Positions 44,067 to 54,820 of a DNA stretch of 64,000 nt are shown here, one piece after another. Position 1 is the first letter of the stretch. Every line of letters begins with the position of its first letter. The notes below the pieces were generated by a model. The model was given only the letters and a program-made list of their open reading frames with translations, was not told the origin of the DNA and searched no databases. Source of the stretch: Monilinia fructicola. Lineage: Eukaryota; Ascomycota; Leotiomycetes; Helotiales; Sclerotiniaceae. Location of the stretch: assembly GCA_008692225.1 (NCBI GenBank), contig VICG01000004.1, positions 2,895,001 to 2,959,000 of the forward strand. The letters are read 5' to 3'. A program made the position numbers and the translations under genes.

Positions 44067-47000
44067 TTAGTCCAACGTTCCACTCAACACCAATTTCCTA
44101 CTAGAGCTTCCGACATAGATTTTCTTGGGGTAAGGGCTAATGACCCAGTTTTGAGTTACAGGATCCCAGTTACTGATATCGCGTCTTGTGATTGCGTAAG
44201 TAAAGTAGTCACTCTCATGAGGTTCAAGATTCATGTCGTCGAATGCTCGGAGAACGACTTTGGGGTCTGTTGGGCCACCGAGGGATAGATACTAAAGTTT
44301 GTTAGTGTAATTACAAGGAATAGTCAAGGAAACGAGAAGGAAACTTACAAGTTGGGGAATCTCGGTTCCAGACACTCTGCCAGTGTTGGTGACTTTAGCA
44401 GATACGGTGTAGAGTTCATCATACAAACCCGGATTTCCACCTGGTGCACCGCCAGCTGGAAGAAGCGGTTGCGGTGTACTATCTTTTGAATGTGGTGGGG
44501 TTTGATCGCTCTGGTTTGTGATCAATGGGCCATCAAGATATGGATAGATATAAAGAGGAACTTTATGGAACCCTGGAGGGTATTGTGCGGCCGATGCATT
44601 GTAATTGATCCTGCCGAATGTTGGAGCTGATGATGTCTTTCCTTTTGTTGGGGTATAAGGACGGGCATATTTTCGTTGAATGCGGAGATTCGAGTAGGAA
44701 AATGTGGTATATGAGAGGCCGAAACCGAATTCATAGGATGGCTCGATGTTTGCGGCGTCGAAATGACGGTAGTCGATAAACACACCTTCATTAAAATTCA
44801 TTTGTGGATCTGGGGAGGAAATGGTGTACTCGACATCCACTCCGTAATCTCCCCGAGACTTGCCCCATGTGAAGATCGATTTTGCTTGTGGATTTACTTT
44901 ACCATACAAGACGTCAGTGAGTGAGTTTCCGGATTCTTGACCAGGAAGGCCGGCCCAAAGTATGGCTGTTACATTGGGATGGTTCTTATAAGCTTCGACA
45001 ATGACGGGTCCGACTGTGTGGAGGACGACAATTGTGTTTTTGTTGATAGATGCGACATAATCAATGAGAGCATCTCCATTACCCCACAGAGTCAGATTGT
45101 TTCTATCACCTTGATTGCCATCCACGGTGATGAAAGCTTCTCCACTGTTCGCGTTCGCGAACACTATTGCGACCAGAAGCTCCTTGTGCTGCAGCGGCAA
45201 CGGCAGCGAAATCATAATTGTTGCTGACATTTCTAACAGTTGTATGATCCCTTGCAGCTTGTGCTTTCCAATGCCGTAACTGGAGAAATTAGGTATGGAA
45301 AGTTTGCAGTACCAGAACCCCAACCCTAGAGCGAACAGAGGTTAGTAACATTTGTGGGTATGGGAAAGGTAGCACGTACCATTGCAAGTGTACCAATATT
45401 GCAAAACCACGATCCCCGCACGCATTTGGACCCCCCAGGGTTATCATGGGCATCTTCGCCGATAATAGCGATGCTCCTTGGTCTATTCAATGGTAATGTG
45501 CCGTTCTTGTTCTTTAAAAGAACGGTTGACTTGGCACCAATCTCGCGAATGAGTTTAGCATGGCTATCTTGCACATTGACATGCTGGTTGATCTGAGTAA
45601 AACCTTCATTGGCAAGTGGATGTTGGTAGCCATATGTGCTAAGATTCCAAGAATTGAAGTTCACTGGAACCTTAGCTGTGTCCCTTCCTACCTTATAATA
45701 GGCTGACATAATTCGAACAACCATATCATCAAGTCGCCATTGAGGGATGGTACCGTTCAGTACAGCGTTCGTGAGCCAAGTGCCCCAGTATGTGTTCCCC
45801 GAAGCTAAGTTCTGATCTCCAGCCATGGTCATGCTAAAATGAAATCAGCCCGAGTTGTGTCTCCGAAAACATGAAAAACCTTACTCTAGTCCAGCCAATG
45901 CACTAGCAACTCCAGAATGTTGTGCCCACCAATCACTCACGACTATCAAAGTAAATTAGGCAGCGTTCCTACAAATACGTAGATAACATACCAAAACCTT
46001 GAAAGTCCAATTCGTTCTTCAACAAGTAGTTGAGGGTCCAACTATTTTCTGATCCATAACTTTGATTGATTCGATTGTAGGAGCACATAACGGCACCAGC
46101 TCCTGCTCGAACAGCATCTGCGAATGGCCTATGCAATGATTAGCATACTTCGTTCATGAAGGGTCTGTGACTCACCATAAGTAAAGTTCATGCATGGTCT
46201 TGTCGTCCAAGTTAGCAGAATATGCAGCATTGCTCCAGCCAGGTTCTCTGAAATGTTCTTGTTCATTCATGATATAATGTTTTGCACAAGCAACAACGCC
46301 AGCGTCCTCTGCAAAGGGTGAATTGTTAGCAATTATTTAGATAAGATGGTACAGGAAGAACAAAGATTGGACTACAATGTGAATAGAGACACAACTAAGG
46401 CAAAATTCTCATGTAGTTTTTGAGCATTGTGATAATTGATAGAGAATAGAATGAAAGGATAATCGTACGAATTCCTTCGATCGTTGCCGCCATGCTAAGT
46501 CCTGTAAGAACGGGATCTGGGCTGAATCCTTCCCAATTTCTTCCACCTGCTGGTACTCTTCCGAGTGGACCTAGTTCAAGTTAGTGACACCGAGCTCTGA
46601 ATCAATTTGGAAGATTGGTATACCTGCTACAGGGCCCAGTTGGACGTCGATTCCCTTTCCACGATGTTCCTTTCCCATAGCATTACCTCGAGCATTTATC
46701 AAATCATAACTCCATGTTGCGGCAGCATTCATTCCAGAAGGAAAAGCGGAATTGTAATCAGCTAATTGATACCAATTAGTCTGATTGTAGTCTATGCTTC
46801 ACGAGAGAACTTACTGAATCGAATACCAAGAGGAGAATCTTGCAAGCAGATTCCCGGGAAGTTGATACGCGGAATTGTGCCAGTGTTTCCCACACAAGAT
46901 TCGCCTTCCCAACCAACACCAGTGGTAAGGTTAACTTTCTCAAGGAGCGTAAGCTGGCTCACAAACTTCTTCGCTTTGGCATATGCATCTGCCCAATCTC

Positions 47001-47115
47001 CTTTACCATTCATCCAGGGCGATGGATAGCTTGGGGGAGAGAAGTCTCCGTCATGTTGAGCAGAGATAGAAGCTGCAAAGACTGCAATTGATACAATTGG
47101 CAAAGAGGACCTCAT
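44067..47115 (-). CDS. Secreted GH3 beta-glucosidase, nine exons, two frame breaks
   Basis: Exons read leftward: 47115-46815, 46761-46624, 46570-46469, 46308-46176, 46128-45992, 45942-45885, 45833-45380, 45325-44349 and 44291-44067. All splice sites are GT-AG and all phases agree. The product is about 840 aa, usual for fungal GH3 enzymes that release glucose from cellobiose and other beta-glucosides outside the cell. Signs: signal peptide [19 protein letters not shown], then [47 protein letters not shown], and the nucleophile motif [11 protein letters not shown] with Asp. The C-terminal half has [21 protein letters not shown] and a fibronectin-III-like end ([20 protein letters not shown]). 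Exon 8 is 977 nt; removing one extra G near 45262 and one near 45180 restores the frame and makes the exon a multiple of three. Whether it acts in nutrition or cell-wall turnover cannot be told. Confidence 0.93.
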
Positions 47116-48972
47116 TTTGGAAGCAATTGCTGGAGGACCTTCTGAGGATGAAGAAGAGAGAAGTAGAAAAGAGTGGAGTTTCTTATTCTGGGGAGCGGGG
47201 GAGAGATTGCGGGGATTTGAAGCAACTGTGAGGGTAATAAAAACTTGCTTTGCATATGAATCATGTTGTAATTGGACTTTAGTACGTTGTGGTAATTACG
47301 AGCGGCATCATGCATATAGCTCGGTCCCTCGGGTCACGTAGACCAGCTAGCTATAGCTTCACCTGCATGCTGCAGTGCAGTGAACACCTAGTACTGCAGT
47401 GAATACCAAGTTGCTGCAGAGCTCTGAGCGCACGAAGCTCCTCCCCAGATTATTAGACAACTTTAACAATTTCCATGTAAATACCCGTTGGCGGGACCCC
47501 AAATCTGGGGAGACTGGGTTTATAGTTCGGAGACTAGGAATGACTTTATTCCTCTTCATTTGAATGGTTCAAGGGATGAACTGCTCCGAACTTTGCACCA
47601 ACGGGGACACTCGAGTTGCATTAGAATCGGTCCGAGAGTATGACCGATTCACTCTTGGATGACCTTTTCCCTTTCAACGTATCATGGTCCCGAATACGTA
47701 CCCTCCTGTATTTCCCCTCACTTGGCGGGGTAATGGTGGTCATTTGCGTTGGTGCCATCAATGCATGCACAAGCAGGAAGGGTGCGCATCGGGTATAGAA
47801 CCAGGCACATGATTGGCCGTTTCATCTAATTCCATGTTGGTTGGTGATTCTGGTGGCCATCACGAGAAGCTGAGGCGACAGGAGACTTTTGTATATCATC
47901 ACGTTGAGACCCAAGAGAGAAAAGGCACATTGGACGTTTGGAGCTTCCAAGGTGGGAAGAGAGCAGACAACCTTGGAACCTTGGAACTTACAACTCACAA
48001 GCCATTTTACGGCAATGCGTCAGAATATAAACCGAAGTTGAGCCGAATCCGTGGAATTGTTGGAAATCAATTGCCAAGATTACAAAGATGGCAAACACGT
48101 GATTGATCAATGTGCCAAAAGCAGCATGGCAGAATGTTCGGAACGTCCATGGATCAATATTAACATCCATCTTTGTACCTGTTGACTTGCATCGCAATCC
48201 ATGGATGTCTGAGGATGCTAGCGGATGTGGTAGTCTGTACTCAAGAGACCAGACTTCCTAACAAAATCCTGTGAGGTGCAGCTGCAGTATTTTGTGGCGT
48301 TTGTATTTACGGAGTACAGAGTAGAAAAACTTAGAAAAACTTGAGTCTTCGCTTAATTACTCATGGAAATGAAGGGTAAAAAGAATACTTGATGTTTAAA
48401 ATTTAATCATGTAGCCTTTTGGCAGTCAATTCTCAAAAGAATGATAGTTTTAGAAAGGTCTGTATTGTAATCATACGCTCTCAATATTGTTCATCATCAA
48501 ACACCCCCTCGTTGATCACATTGTCAAGGGAACCTGAAATACTTTTGCATTTCTGCATTTGGAAGCTAAGTTGGTTGAACTTGTGGGTTGAAAAGCTATC
48601 TATACCCAGTATGGATTCTCGAACTGCTTCTACCGTTGAACACTTGAGAACGTGAGCGCCTGGCATCTACGGAGGATGGTTCTGGCATCGTACAGTAACA
48701 AGAACTTTGTGGCTTCTGGGTAATATCAAGATGTCTTGACGGCCAGAGACATGAAAACCGCACCGTCGTTGATTGGCGGACGTACACCCGAGTGGTTGAT
48801 GCAGAGCAACCCCGGACCTTACTGTACCTGGTAATCCGCTTCATGCAAGTGCAGCGGTCCAAACGCAAAACTTGCAAACGTGAAGGAAGACAAGGAAAAC
48901 TCTTCACATCCCCGCATTCTGTGCAATATAGCAGCAGAAAACGCCTCTTCCTGCATCCAAAATCAATAAAAA
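47116..48972. other. Intergenic, beta-glucosidase promoter side
   Basis: Promoter of the minus-strand beta-glucosidase at the left end. Short frames on both strands (largest 97 codons at 47813-48106) lack any recognisable feature. Nothing else supported. Confidence 0.45.
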
Positions 48973-49083
48973 GTCTTCGTGGCTCAGTTGGTTAGAGCGT
49001 TGGTCTCATATTCCTATATGAGGTGATTGTTAACAGTCACTTTAGCCATCCAAAGGTCGTGAGTTCGAGTCTCACCGAGGACA
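48973..49083 (+). tRNA. Elongator tRNA-Met (CAU) with a 37-nt intron
   Basis: Acceptor arms gtcttcg (48973-48979) and cgaggac (49076-49082) pair in all seven positions (one G-U), with discriminator A at 49083. The D arm gctcagttggttagagc and the T arm gtgagttcgagtctcac are standard. The anticodon stem ttggt/tccaa encloses the loop ctCATaa, so the anticodon is CAU, and the T-T mismatch at the foot of the stem is the same as in yeast elongator tRNA-Met. The intron is 49011-49047, right after position 37. It contains tatgag, complementary to the loop ctcata, which gives the anticodon-intron pairing expected by the splicing endonuclease, plus a near-palindromic hairpin gtgattgttaacagtcac. Spliced length is 74 nt. 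Confidence 0.95.
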
Positions 49084-50583
49084 ATTGATTTCTTTTTGCT
49101 TTTCAATGTGCTGAACTAACTATCTTTTATCTTTTACTGGCGATCGATCCTTTTACATGTGTTCAGGTCCCCAGAAGATTTGGTGGATGTTTCATTTCCT
49201 TGTCACCTCTTTTACATCTAATTCTACCTACAGTAAGGTTACTAACCGACCACAAGTCTTGCAAATTGCAATGCATGGGGCGTATCGTATCATTAAAGTG
49301 AATAATTTAAATAAATAAATAAATACACTTCAAGTGTGGATGGAGTAGTAACCTTAGGGTTTTTTTTAGAGCAGGAATCCACGACTCATTCCGTATCATC
49401 GGATCCTGTCCAAAATCTCAAGTTTTTGGCCATGCTCCCCTGGCAAAGAGCACCAACGGACTAATCGTTCAAACCACTTTCCACCTCCAAGGTACCACCT
49501 ACTTGAATACAAAAAGACAGATAAATTACCAAGACCAGAAAAAGTATCCATCTCGGCGAGAATCAGCAGCCGCAACCTCATTTTAGCTTCACAACCAATC
49601 GTGTGGGGGAATATCCACCACCCTGCCCCGGGCCCGTTGATACACTCTCTTGAGTCTCTTCAGTCTTCCTACCCTTCCGTTCTCCCAACTCTTGAACGCC
49701 CATTCAGAAGTTTGGATAAGGAAAATTAATTGTCAAGTGGACAATTCGCTCCATGTCAAAGTTCTGAGCTTTATACTATCTGATATCGGACCCTGAGGAG
49801 GTGGGCCAAATGTCCGAAGCGATGGGAAACTTCATGGCCATGCTCTATAGATACGGTACTCACTCCCAGCCCAGCATCGAACTCCAGTATAAATCACCAA
49901 GTATTTTAACTCCGTCACTTCAATATATCTCAAACTCATTCTGATTCAAGTCATGCATACCAATGCGCATAAATTCGTTTGTGAAGAGTGAGGGAGGGGG
50001 GTGTTACTCTGGGTTGGTTTCCTGGTATAAATCTTATTTTGTCAAATCTTTCAGCTGTATACCCACCGGCCCCTTGATCACACCAGTGGCCACACTGCCA
50101 CAGAGGATGTGGTGCACGGCTCTCGGGAGGAATCGATATGAATAGTTGCCCTTGAGTTTAGTGCAAGTCTGAGTTGGTGAGAAGTAAAATAGATGGATGG
50201 TTAGATGATCTCTCTTCTCTTGCTCATCAAGTTTTGTTGAATATTCGACGGGCACGGGCGAGAAGTCAAATAGATCATTTGTCATGGATACTAGAGTAGT
50301 TAGTACCTATTCTTCTTGCCTTCCCTATCTGCGCACTGTACAGTCCCTTCACATATGGGAAGGTTGGCCTAGGTTGGCCTAAGTTGGCCCCGATGTTTGC
50401 TCAGCCTATTTGCCTTTACCTCTATTCCGATTTTCTTCTCTCAGATCATTCAAGAATGAATAATGAGATATCCATCACCAACTTCGAGATTCTAGACCCT
50501 TAGGGGCATATTATGTGAAATTCATTCATCCGTTCATTTCGCGCCCCACGACATCATCATATCATCAACTCCCAGAACATATT
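49084..50583. other. Mostly non-coding; one weak small frame
   Basis: Includes an (AAAT)n run at about 49303-49325. A minus-strand ATG frame at 50285-50034 (83 codons, ending VATGVIKGPVGIQLKDLTK) and another at 49581-49396 (61 codons) are possible small genes but show no domain. I leave them uncalled. Confidence 0.4.
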
Positions 50584-51195
50584 TCACCCCCTGATAGGTA
50601 TCTCCCTCCACCCTCCTCCTCCCCTCTCATGGTCTTCTCCCCTTTCCACCTCGCTGCTCGGCTCCATCTCAATATCATACAACCACCTACTAGCCCTCGC
50701 CGGCAGATGATACCCATGACCCCTCTCCACGACCCCCATCTCCATCTCCGCCTCAACCTCTTCCACCACCCCCCTTCTCTATTCTCCTTCTCGTCCTCCT
50801 CATCCCAATACCCTCCCCCCCTCTCCCACATTTCCCCACGCACCTCCCTCCCCTGTGCATCCACCTCTCCCCCACCAATTGTCCCTCGTTCATCAATCTC
50901 ATAAAGAGCCCGCATTCCCCTCCATATCCCTCCACCACATCCTTTTCCTCTTCCCTCTCCATTGCACCCCTGTTGCTTGGGACTTCCCACGTGAAAGATA
51001 GAAAGGCAGTTGAGGGAGCAGATGCCTCTTGATCGTGAGATACATGAAACGGGGTATGTAGATGAGAAAGAGGAAGAAGAGTATCAGGAGTATCGTGACG
51101 AGCAGGAAGAGCGATCTGCCGTGTTCGGTGGATAGGGCCATGGCTCTGTATCCTGGGAGTTTGCAGGATTCTAAGATGATGTTGTGGGTCTGCAT
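50584..51195 (-). CDS. Small single-span membrane protein, about 203 aa, frame-broken
   Basis: From ATG 51195 the protein begins MQTHNIILESCKLPGYRAM and soon has one strong hydrophobic span (LFLLVTILLILFFLFLIYI) followed by basic residues (YLTIKRHLLPQLPFYLSRGK), which predicts the C-terminus on the cytosolic side. Further on, the coding-like text moves through the other frame (MRALYEIDERGTIGGGEVDA) and back (RASRWLYDIEMEPSSEVERG) to a TGA at 50584, so two compensating indels are needed. GC content is high. The opposite strand is Pro/Ser-rich by complementarity and is taken as a shadow. No family recognised; an alternative start is the Met at 51141. Confidence 0.45.
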
Positions 51196-51252
51196 GTATA
51201 GATCGCGGGGGGCGACAAGCGTGAAGTTGGAAGGACGAGATGCGAAGCACGC

Positions 51253-51645
51253 TTAGGGGAAAGGAGCAGGTGACATAGGTGGAATGGGATGGGTGCCTCG
51301 TGATTGCGTAGGTGCCATGGCTCGATTCACGATTTTCGTGGATCTTTGCGTGAATGTGTGGATGGTGGATGGCGATATGAACTTCTCAATACTCCTGCCC
51401 ATATCACTCCATTGTATGTTTTCGAGTGAAGAAAAGCAGAAGTGATGATTATCAGGAACGCTGATTCCTGCGCACAACGCATACGCGCATGTTCCTCAAT
51501 TACACCCACATGAGCGCATGGCCCGTCCATCCGTGAGATGCAAGACTCGAGGAGCCAACCATGCGATGATCAAAAGGGCTACGACGGATGTGTGTAGGAG
51601 GCTGCGAGTGCGGATGTGAGATCCGACAGGGCCATAAGACGGCAT
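51253..51645 (-). CDS. Weak candidate: second small membrane protein
   Basis: From ATG 51645 the frame reads MPSYGPVGSHIRTRSLLHTS and then a hydrophobic run (VVALLIIAWLAPRVL), stopping at 51496. A possible intron (gtaattg...gcgcag, ending near 51468) would lead to a second segment (SLENIQWSDMGRSIEKFISP) ending near 51253. Its start codon overlaps, on the other strand, the start codon proposed for the 51.6-kb plus gene (shared CATG), so at most one of the two starts is likely right. Confidence 0.25.
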
Positions 51646-52222
51646 GGCCAATTCCACACACTCAATGAATCCATTCAACTCACCATCGACAAGTTACTTA
51701 CAAGATCCCATATTCTCTGCATCCCCCATGGAGCATTTACTCTCACGCTGCCCTTCCCCTTCCATCAACCCCCCTCTCTCCGTTGCCCATCACTCTCTCG
51801 ACTTCTCCGTCCCAACAATAGATCACCCATCTACCCCCACCACACCTCACCTCGCCTCACAGTCCCCTGCATCAACACCCAAGTCCTTCCCCCAGCGCAT
51901 CACTGTCACCAACCCCCGAATCCATCTCAGCCATCGCGACCAAACCCAACCCACAATCAACACCGCCCTCTTCCTCCCCACCACCTCCTCCTAATCATCA
52001 TTGTCATCGCCATCCTCTACCTCGCCCGCCCCATCCACCCATCCCTCAAATCCTAAATTTAGACGCGATATCCGCAAAAGCATCCGCAAAAGCCAACAAA
52101 GCGTCGAGCGTGGTGTACAAACCTCGAAGAATACAAGGAAGCGGGGTGAGCGACGAAAGACGAGGGAAGAGGTGCGGGGAACGAAGGCGGGGAATGGGAG
52201 GATGGGGATGGGGGATCTATAA
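51644..52222 (+). CDS. Small single-span membrane protein with basic tail, 192 aa, frame-broken
   Basis: ATG at 51644. The first 115 residues are Ser/Thr/Pro-rich (NPFNSPSTSYLQDPIFSASP; STPTTPHLASQSPASTPKS). After one missing base near 51980 a membrane span follows (LLLIIIVIAILYLARPI), and after one extra A near 52049 a strongly basic tail (PKFRRDIRKSIRKSQQSVER, then KRGERRKTREEVRGTKAG) runs to the TAA at 52222. The layout (long disordered ectodomain-like part, one span, basic cytosolic tail) fits a type-I or type-III single-pass protein without a cleaved signal. No family recognised. Confidence 0.5.
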
Positions 52223-52707
52223 CGCGATAATGGTTTGTGTTTACCGGGCAGGTGGACAGATGGTTGGGTGTGTGCTGCTGGATGCGGAGGGCAGGAGAGG
52301 GGGGAGGGGAAGGACGGGGGGGGGAAGGGGTGAATGAGGGAGCAGATGAGGGAACAGTGCGATGATTGCATGTATGGAGGAGCTGGCCGTTTTTTTTTTT
52401 TGATGGGTATTTGAAAATTGATTATTTACTATTTGCCATATCCACGATGGGTCCATCTATAAATATCGTATGGCATAGATGAAATCTGAAAATGAAGGAT
52501 ATCTTCCCCTCAACGCCACGTATGCATACCCAACCAACTATCTAACCCTTATAAATATATGCTTGCTTGATGACTTTTCCCGTGAATTCCTCGATAAAGA
52601 AGTACCTAGGTAGATAATACGTATGTGATGATTGAGAAATATGTAAAGACTCCTAAATGGTGCATGCATCCTTCCCACTGGGTATCGAATTAAACCAAAA
52701 ATTAGGA
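52223..52707. other. Intergenic between convergent genes
   Basis: Purine-rich stretch with a G-run near 52317-52328 and a run of twelve T at 52390-52401. No coding frame supported. Confidence 0.5.
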
Positions 52708-54521
52708 TCACAGTGTGAAATCAAACTCCTTGAAAGCCTCCTTGAAAGCTTCGGCGTCTTTCTTCTCCTCATCCTCCGTCTGAGCACAATCTCTCCACTG
52801 AATCCTCTTTTCCAAACTCAACAATTTAGCCAGAACCGTTCGTCCGAATTGTAGATTGAAGCGGACATTCCAGTCAAATGGCATGGTGATGCACTTCGTA
52901 GCTCCTACTGGGGCTTCTTCGGTGGGAGGTGTCCATATCCAGACACGAAAGAAATCGCCATCATTTTGGCCAATCTCTGGATCTCTGACCTCAAAAGCTG
53001 GGTATTTGAGGTTTTCAGCTTCGACACGAAAAGCTGCTTCGACAAGGCCTTTTTGGATGGTTTCAGTTGGCATGGGAATAAATTGCCAATGCGTATGGAC
53101 ACCATTTCCTTTACTGATCTCGTAGGTGACAGCACCTAGCTTATTTCCACTTCGTTGCCCAACCATTTTTTGCAATGAATCCTTGAATTTATTCATTTCG
53201 GCGTAAGTTTTTTGTTTGGACTCCTCCTCGGGTATCAATGCGAGTGTGGGAGAGTGTGTAAGTGGGATTATGAGGGCGTGTGCAGGAAAATCAACACCTA
53301 ATGTAGCATTGGTGGTAGCCGTAGTCAGAGGGCCCTTTGCAATTGTCAAATACGCTTCATCTCCAATCGAGGAGATTAGATGAGTTGCCAGATTGGGATT
53401 TGAGAGGCAGAAGAAGCATTCACCAGGCCCTGGAGGTGGCTGTCTTTGCCCTCTACGCCCTCGGCCACGTTTATGATCATTTCCCCCACCATACCTCGAG
53501 TAAGGTTCGGGCTCAAGAGCTGCTCGCTTTCTCTCGTTAGGACGAGCTACAAATGGCGAAGCTGTGGTACCAACAGGTAGAGGGGCAGATGGGTCAACTG
53601 TTGCTTGTAGTGTGAAGGCATATAAAGCCTTCTGCTTCCTTGAATTTCCATGAGGAGCCAAAGATATAAATCGGGTCAGAGGACGAACATCAGGGGCATC
53701 TGGGGTTGGAGCGTGAAAGAAAGGTTCTCGCTCAAAAAAGTAATCAGAGGATACTGAAAAGTGATAGCGAGGTTTCAAAGTTGCGCAAAGATCTGCGATG
53801 TGATCTCCGGCAATAGGATCCTTCCCGTCATCAGGAATTGGTATTTTAGAGCCTGTTCGAATCGATTTGGGCCAAACCGTTGTCAGAAGGATATCCGCCG
53901 TGTGAGCTCCATGAAGGGCCTTCGCATCGCCAACAGTATGAAATGGTAAATAAGATTCTGTAGATAACCCTCCAATTATATTTTCATCGAGTTGCCCACC
54001 CAATGCAACTATTTTGATTCCTTCTGAAGTTTTGGTCGTACTTCTCTTGGACAAGTAATGTAGGTTTGGACATATCTAAGATGATGAGCAAGGTATTTCT
54101 AGGGCATTTGAAGAGGGGTTCAACACACCTCCTCATCTTTGTCAATCTTCTCAATTATTCTCTTTGGTAGAGGTGATGATCCGACAGTAAAATATGTAGG
54201 TAATGGTATAGGTATCTTTCCTGAAATGAGGTCTGTAACTGTGTCGTCGGCTTCTGTGTCTTCAGCCCCAGCAAAAAAGGTTTCCGGCCACAATCGCAAG
54301 AGCAAAATTATTCTTGAGTTGTAGTGTTGTTAATTTAGCAAAGGCATTTCGTATGTGACCGTTAACGTCGCCGAGGACGATTCTACCATTTTGTTAGTAG
54401 ACATCACAGAAGTGAGATATATTTGTATGCGATTATGGCTGCGATTATGGCCGAGAAGATCAAATTCAGGCTCAGAACCCATCGATCTTGTCAGAGAGAA
54501 TACTTACATCTTTGATGCCAT
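52708..54521 (-). CDS. drn1: CWF19-like protein (Drn1/CWF19L1), RNA lariat-debranching partner
   Basis: Three exons: 54521-54508, 54382-54129 and 54075-52708, with GT-AG introns. One extra T in the T6 run near 54283 must be removed, and the result is 544 aa. The N-terminal third is the calcineurin-like phosphoesterase-like domain of the Drn1/CWF19L1 group (MASKIIVLGDVNGHI at the start, then IPIPLPTYFTVG and GIKIVALGGQLDEN). A basic linker (NDHKRGRGRRGQRQPPPG) precedes the CwfJ_C_1 domain, which is HIT-like, with CFFCLSN near its start and the GNGVHTHWQFIPMP triad region. The CwfJ_C_2 domain closes the protein (VWIWTPPTEEAPVG to WRDCAQTEDEEKKD). In yeast Drn1 binds the debranching enzyme Dbr1 and helps to turn over excised intron lariats in the nucleus. 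It is transcribed away from utp20 with only 300 bp between the two starts. Confidence 0.9.
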
Positions 54522-54820
54522 ATTGAACCAGAAGTGTCCAGGTCGTGGAAAGAAAAAGGCTGAAATGAAGTTCAAATATTGATAACGTCCATCTACTCGA
54601 GTACTTCCAAAAGTTCTTCTGCGACGCGATTGAGTTCTTCGATAAGAAAGCTCAAAAGCTCATATCTTAGCGTCAAGCTAACACAAAAATGGAAAAAATG
54701 CGACCTTCTGCCGGGCGGTCAATCAGTTGATGTAAAAAAATAAAAGTTTCCATCCTCTTTGCAGAAGTTCATCCAGAATTTGTAGCGGATATCGTAGATT
54801 GGGGACGACATAACTCTACG
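54522..54820. promoter_or_regulatory. Shared divergent promoter of drn1 and utp20
   Basis: Only 299 bp separate the two start codons, so both promoters must lie here. No specific motif stands out apart from A runs near 54685 and 54735. Confidence 0.5.

Noticed and set aside
50515..50904. Pro/Ser/His-rich 129-codon plus-strand frame
   Set aside because: Its composition is the complement of the Gly/Arg/Glu-rich minus-strand gene; no independent feature.
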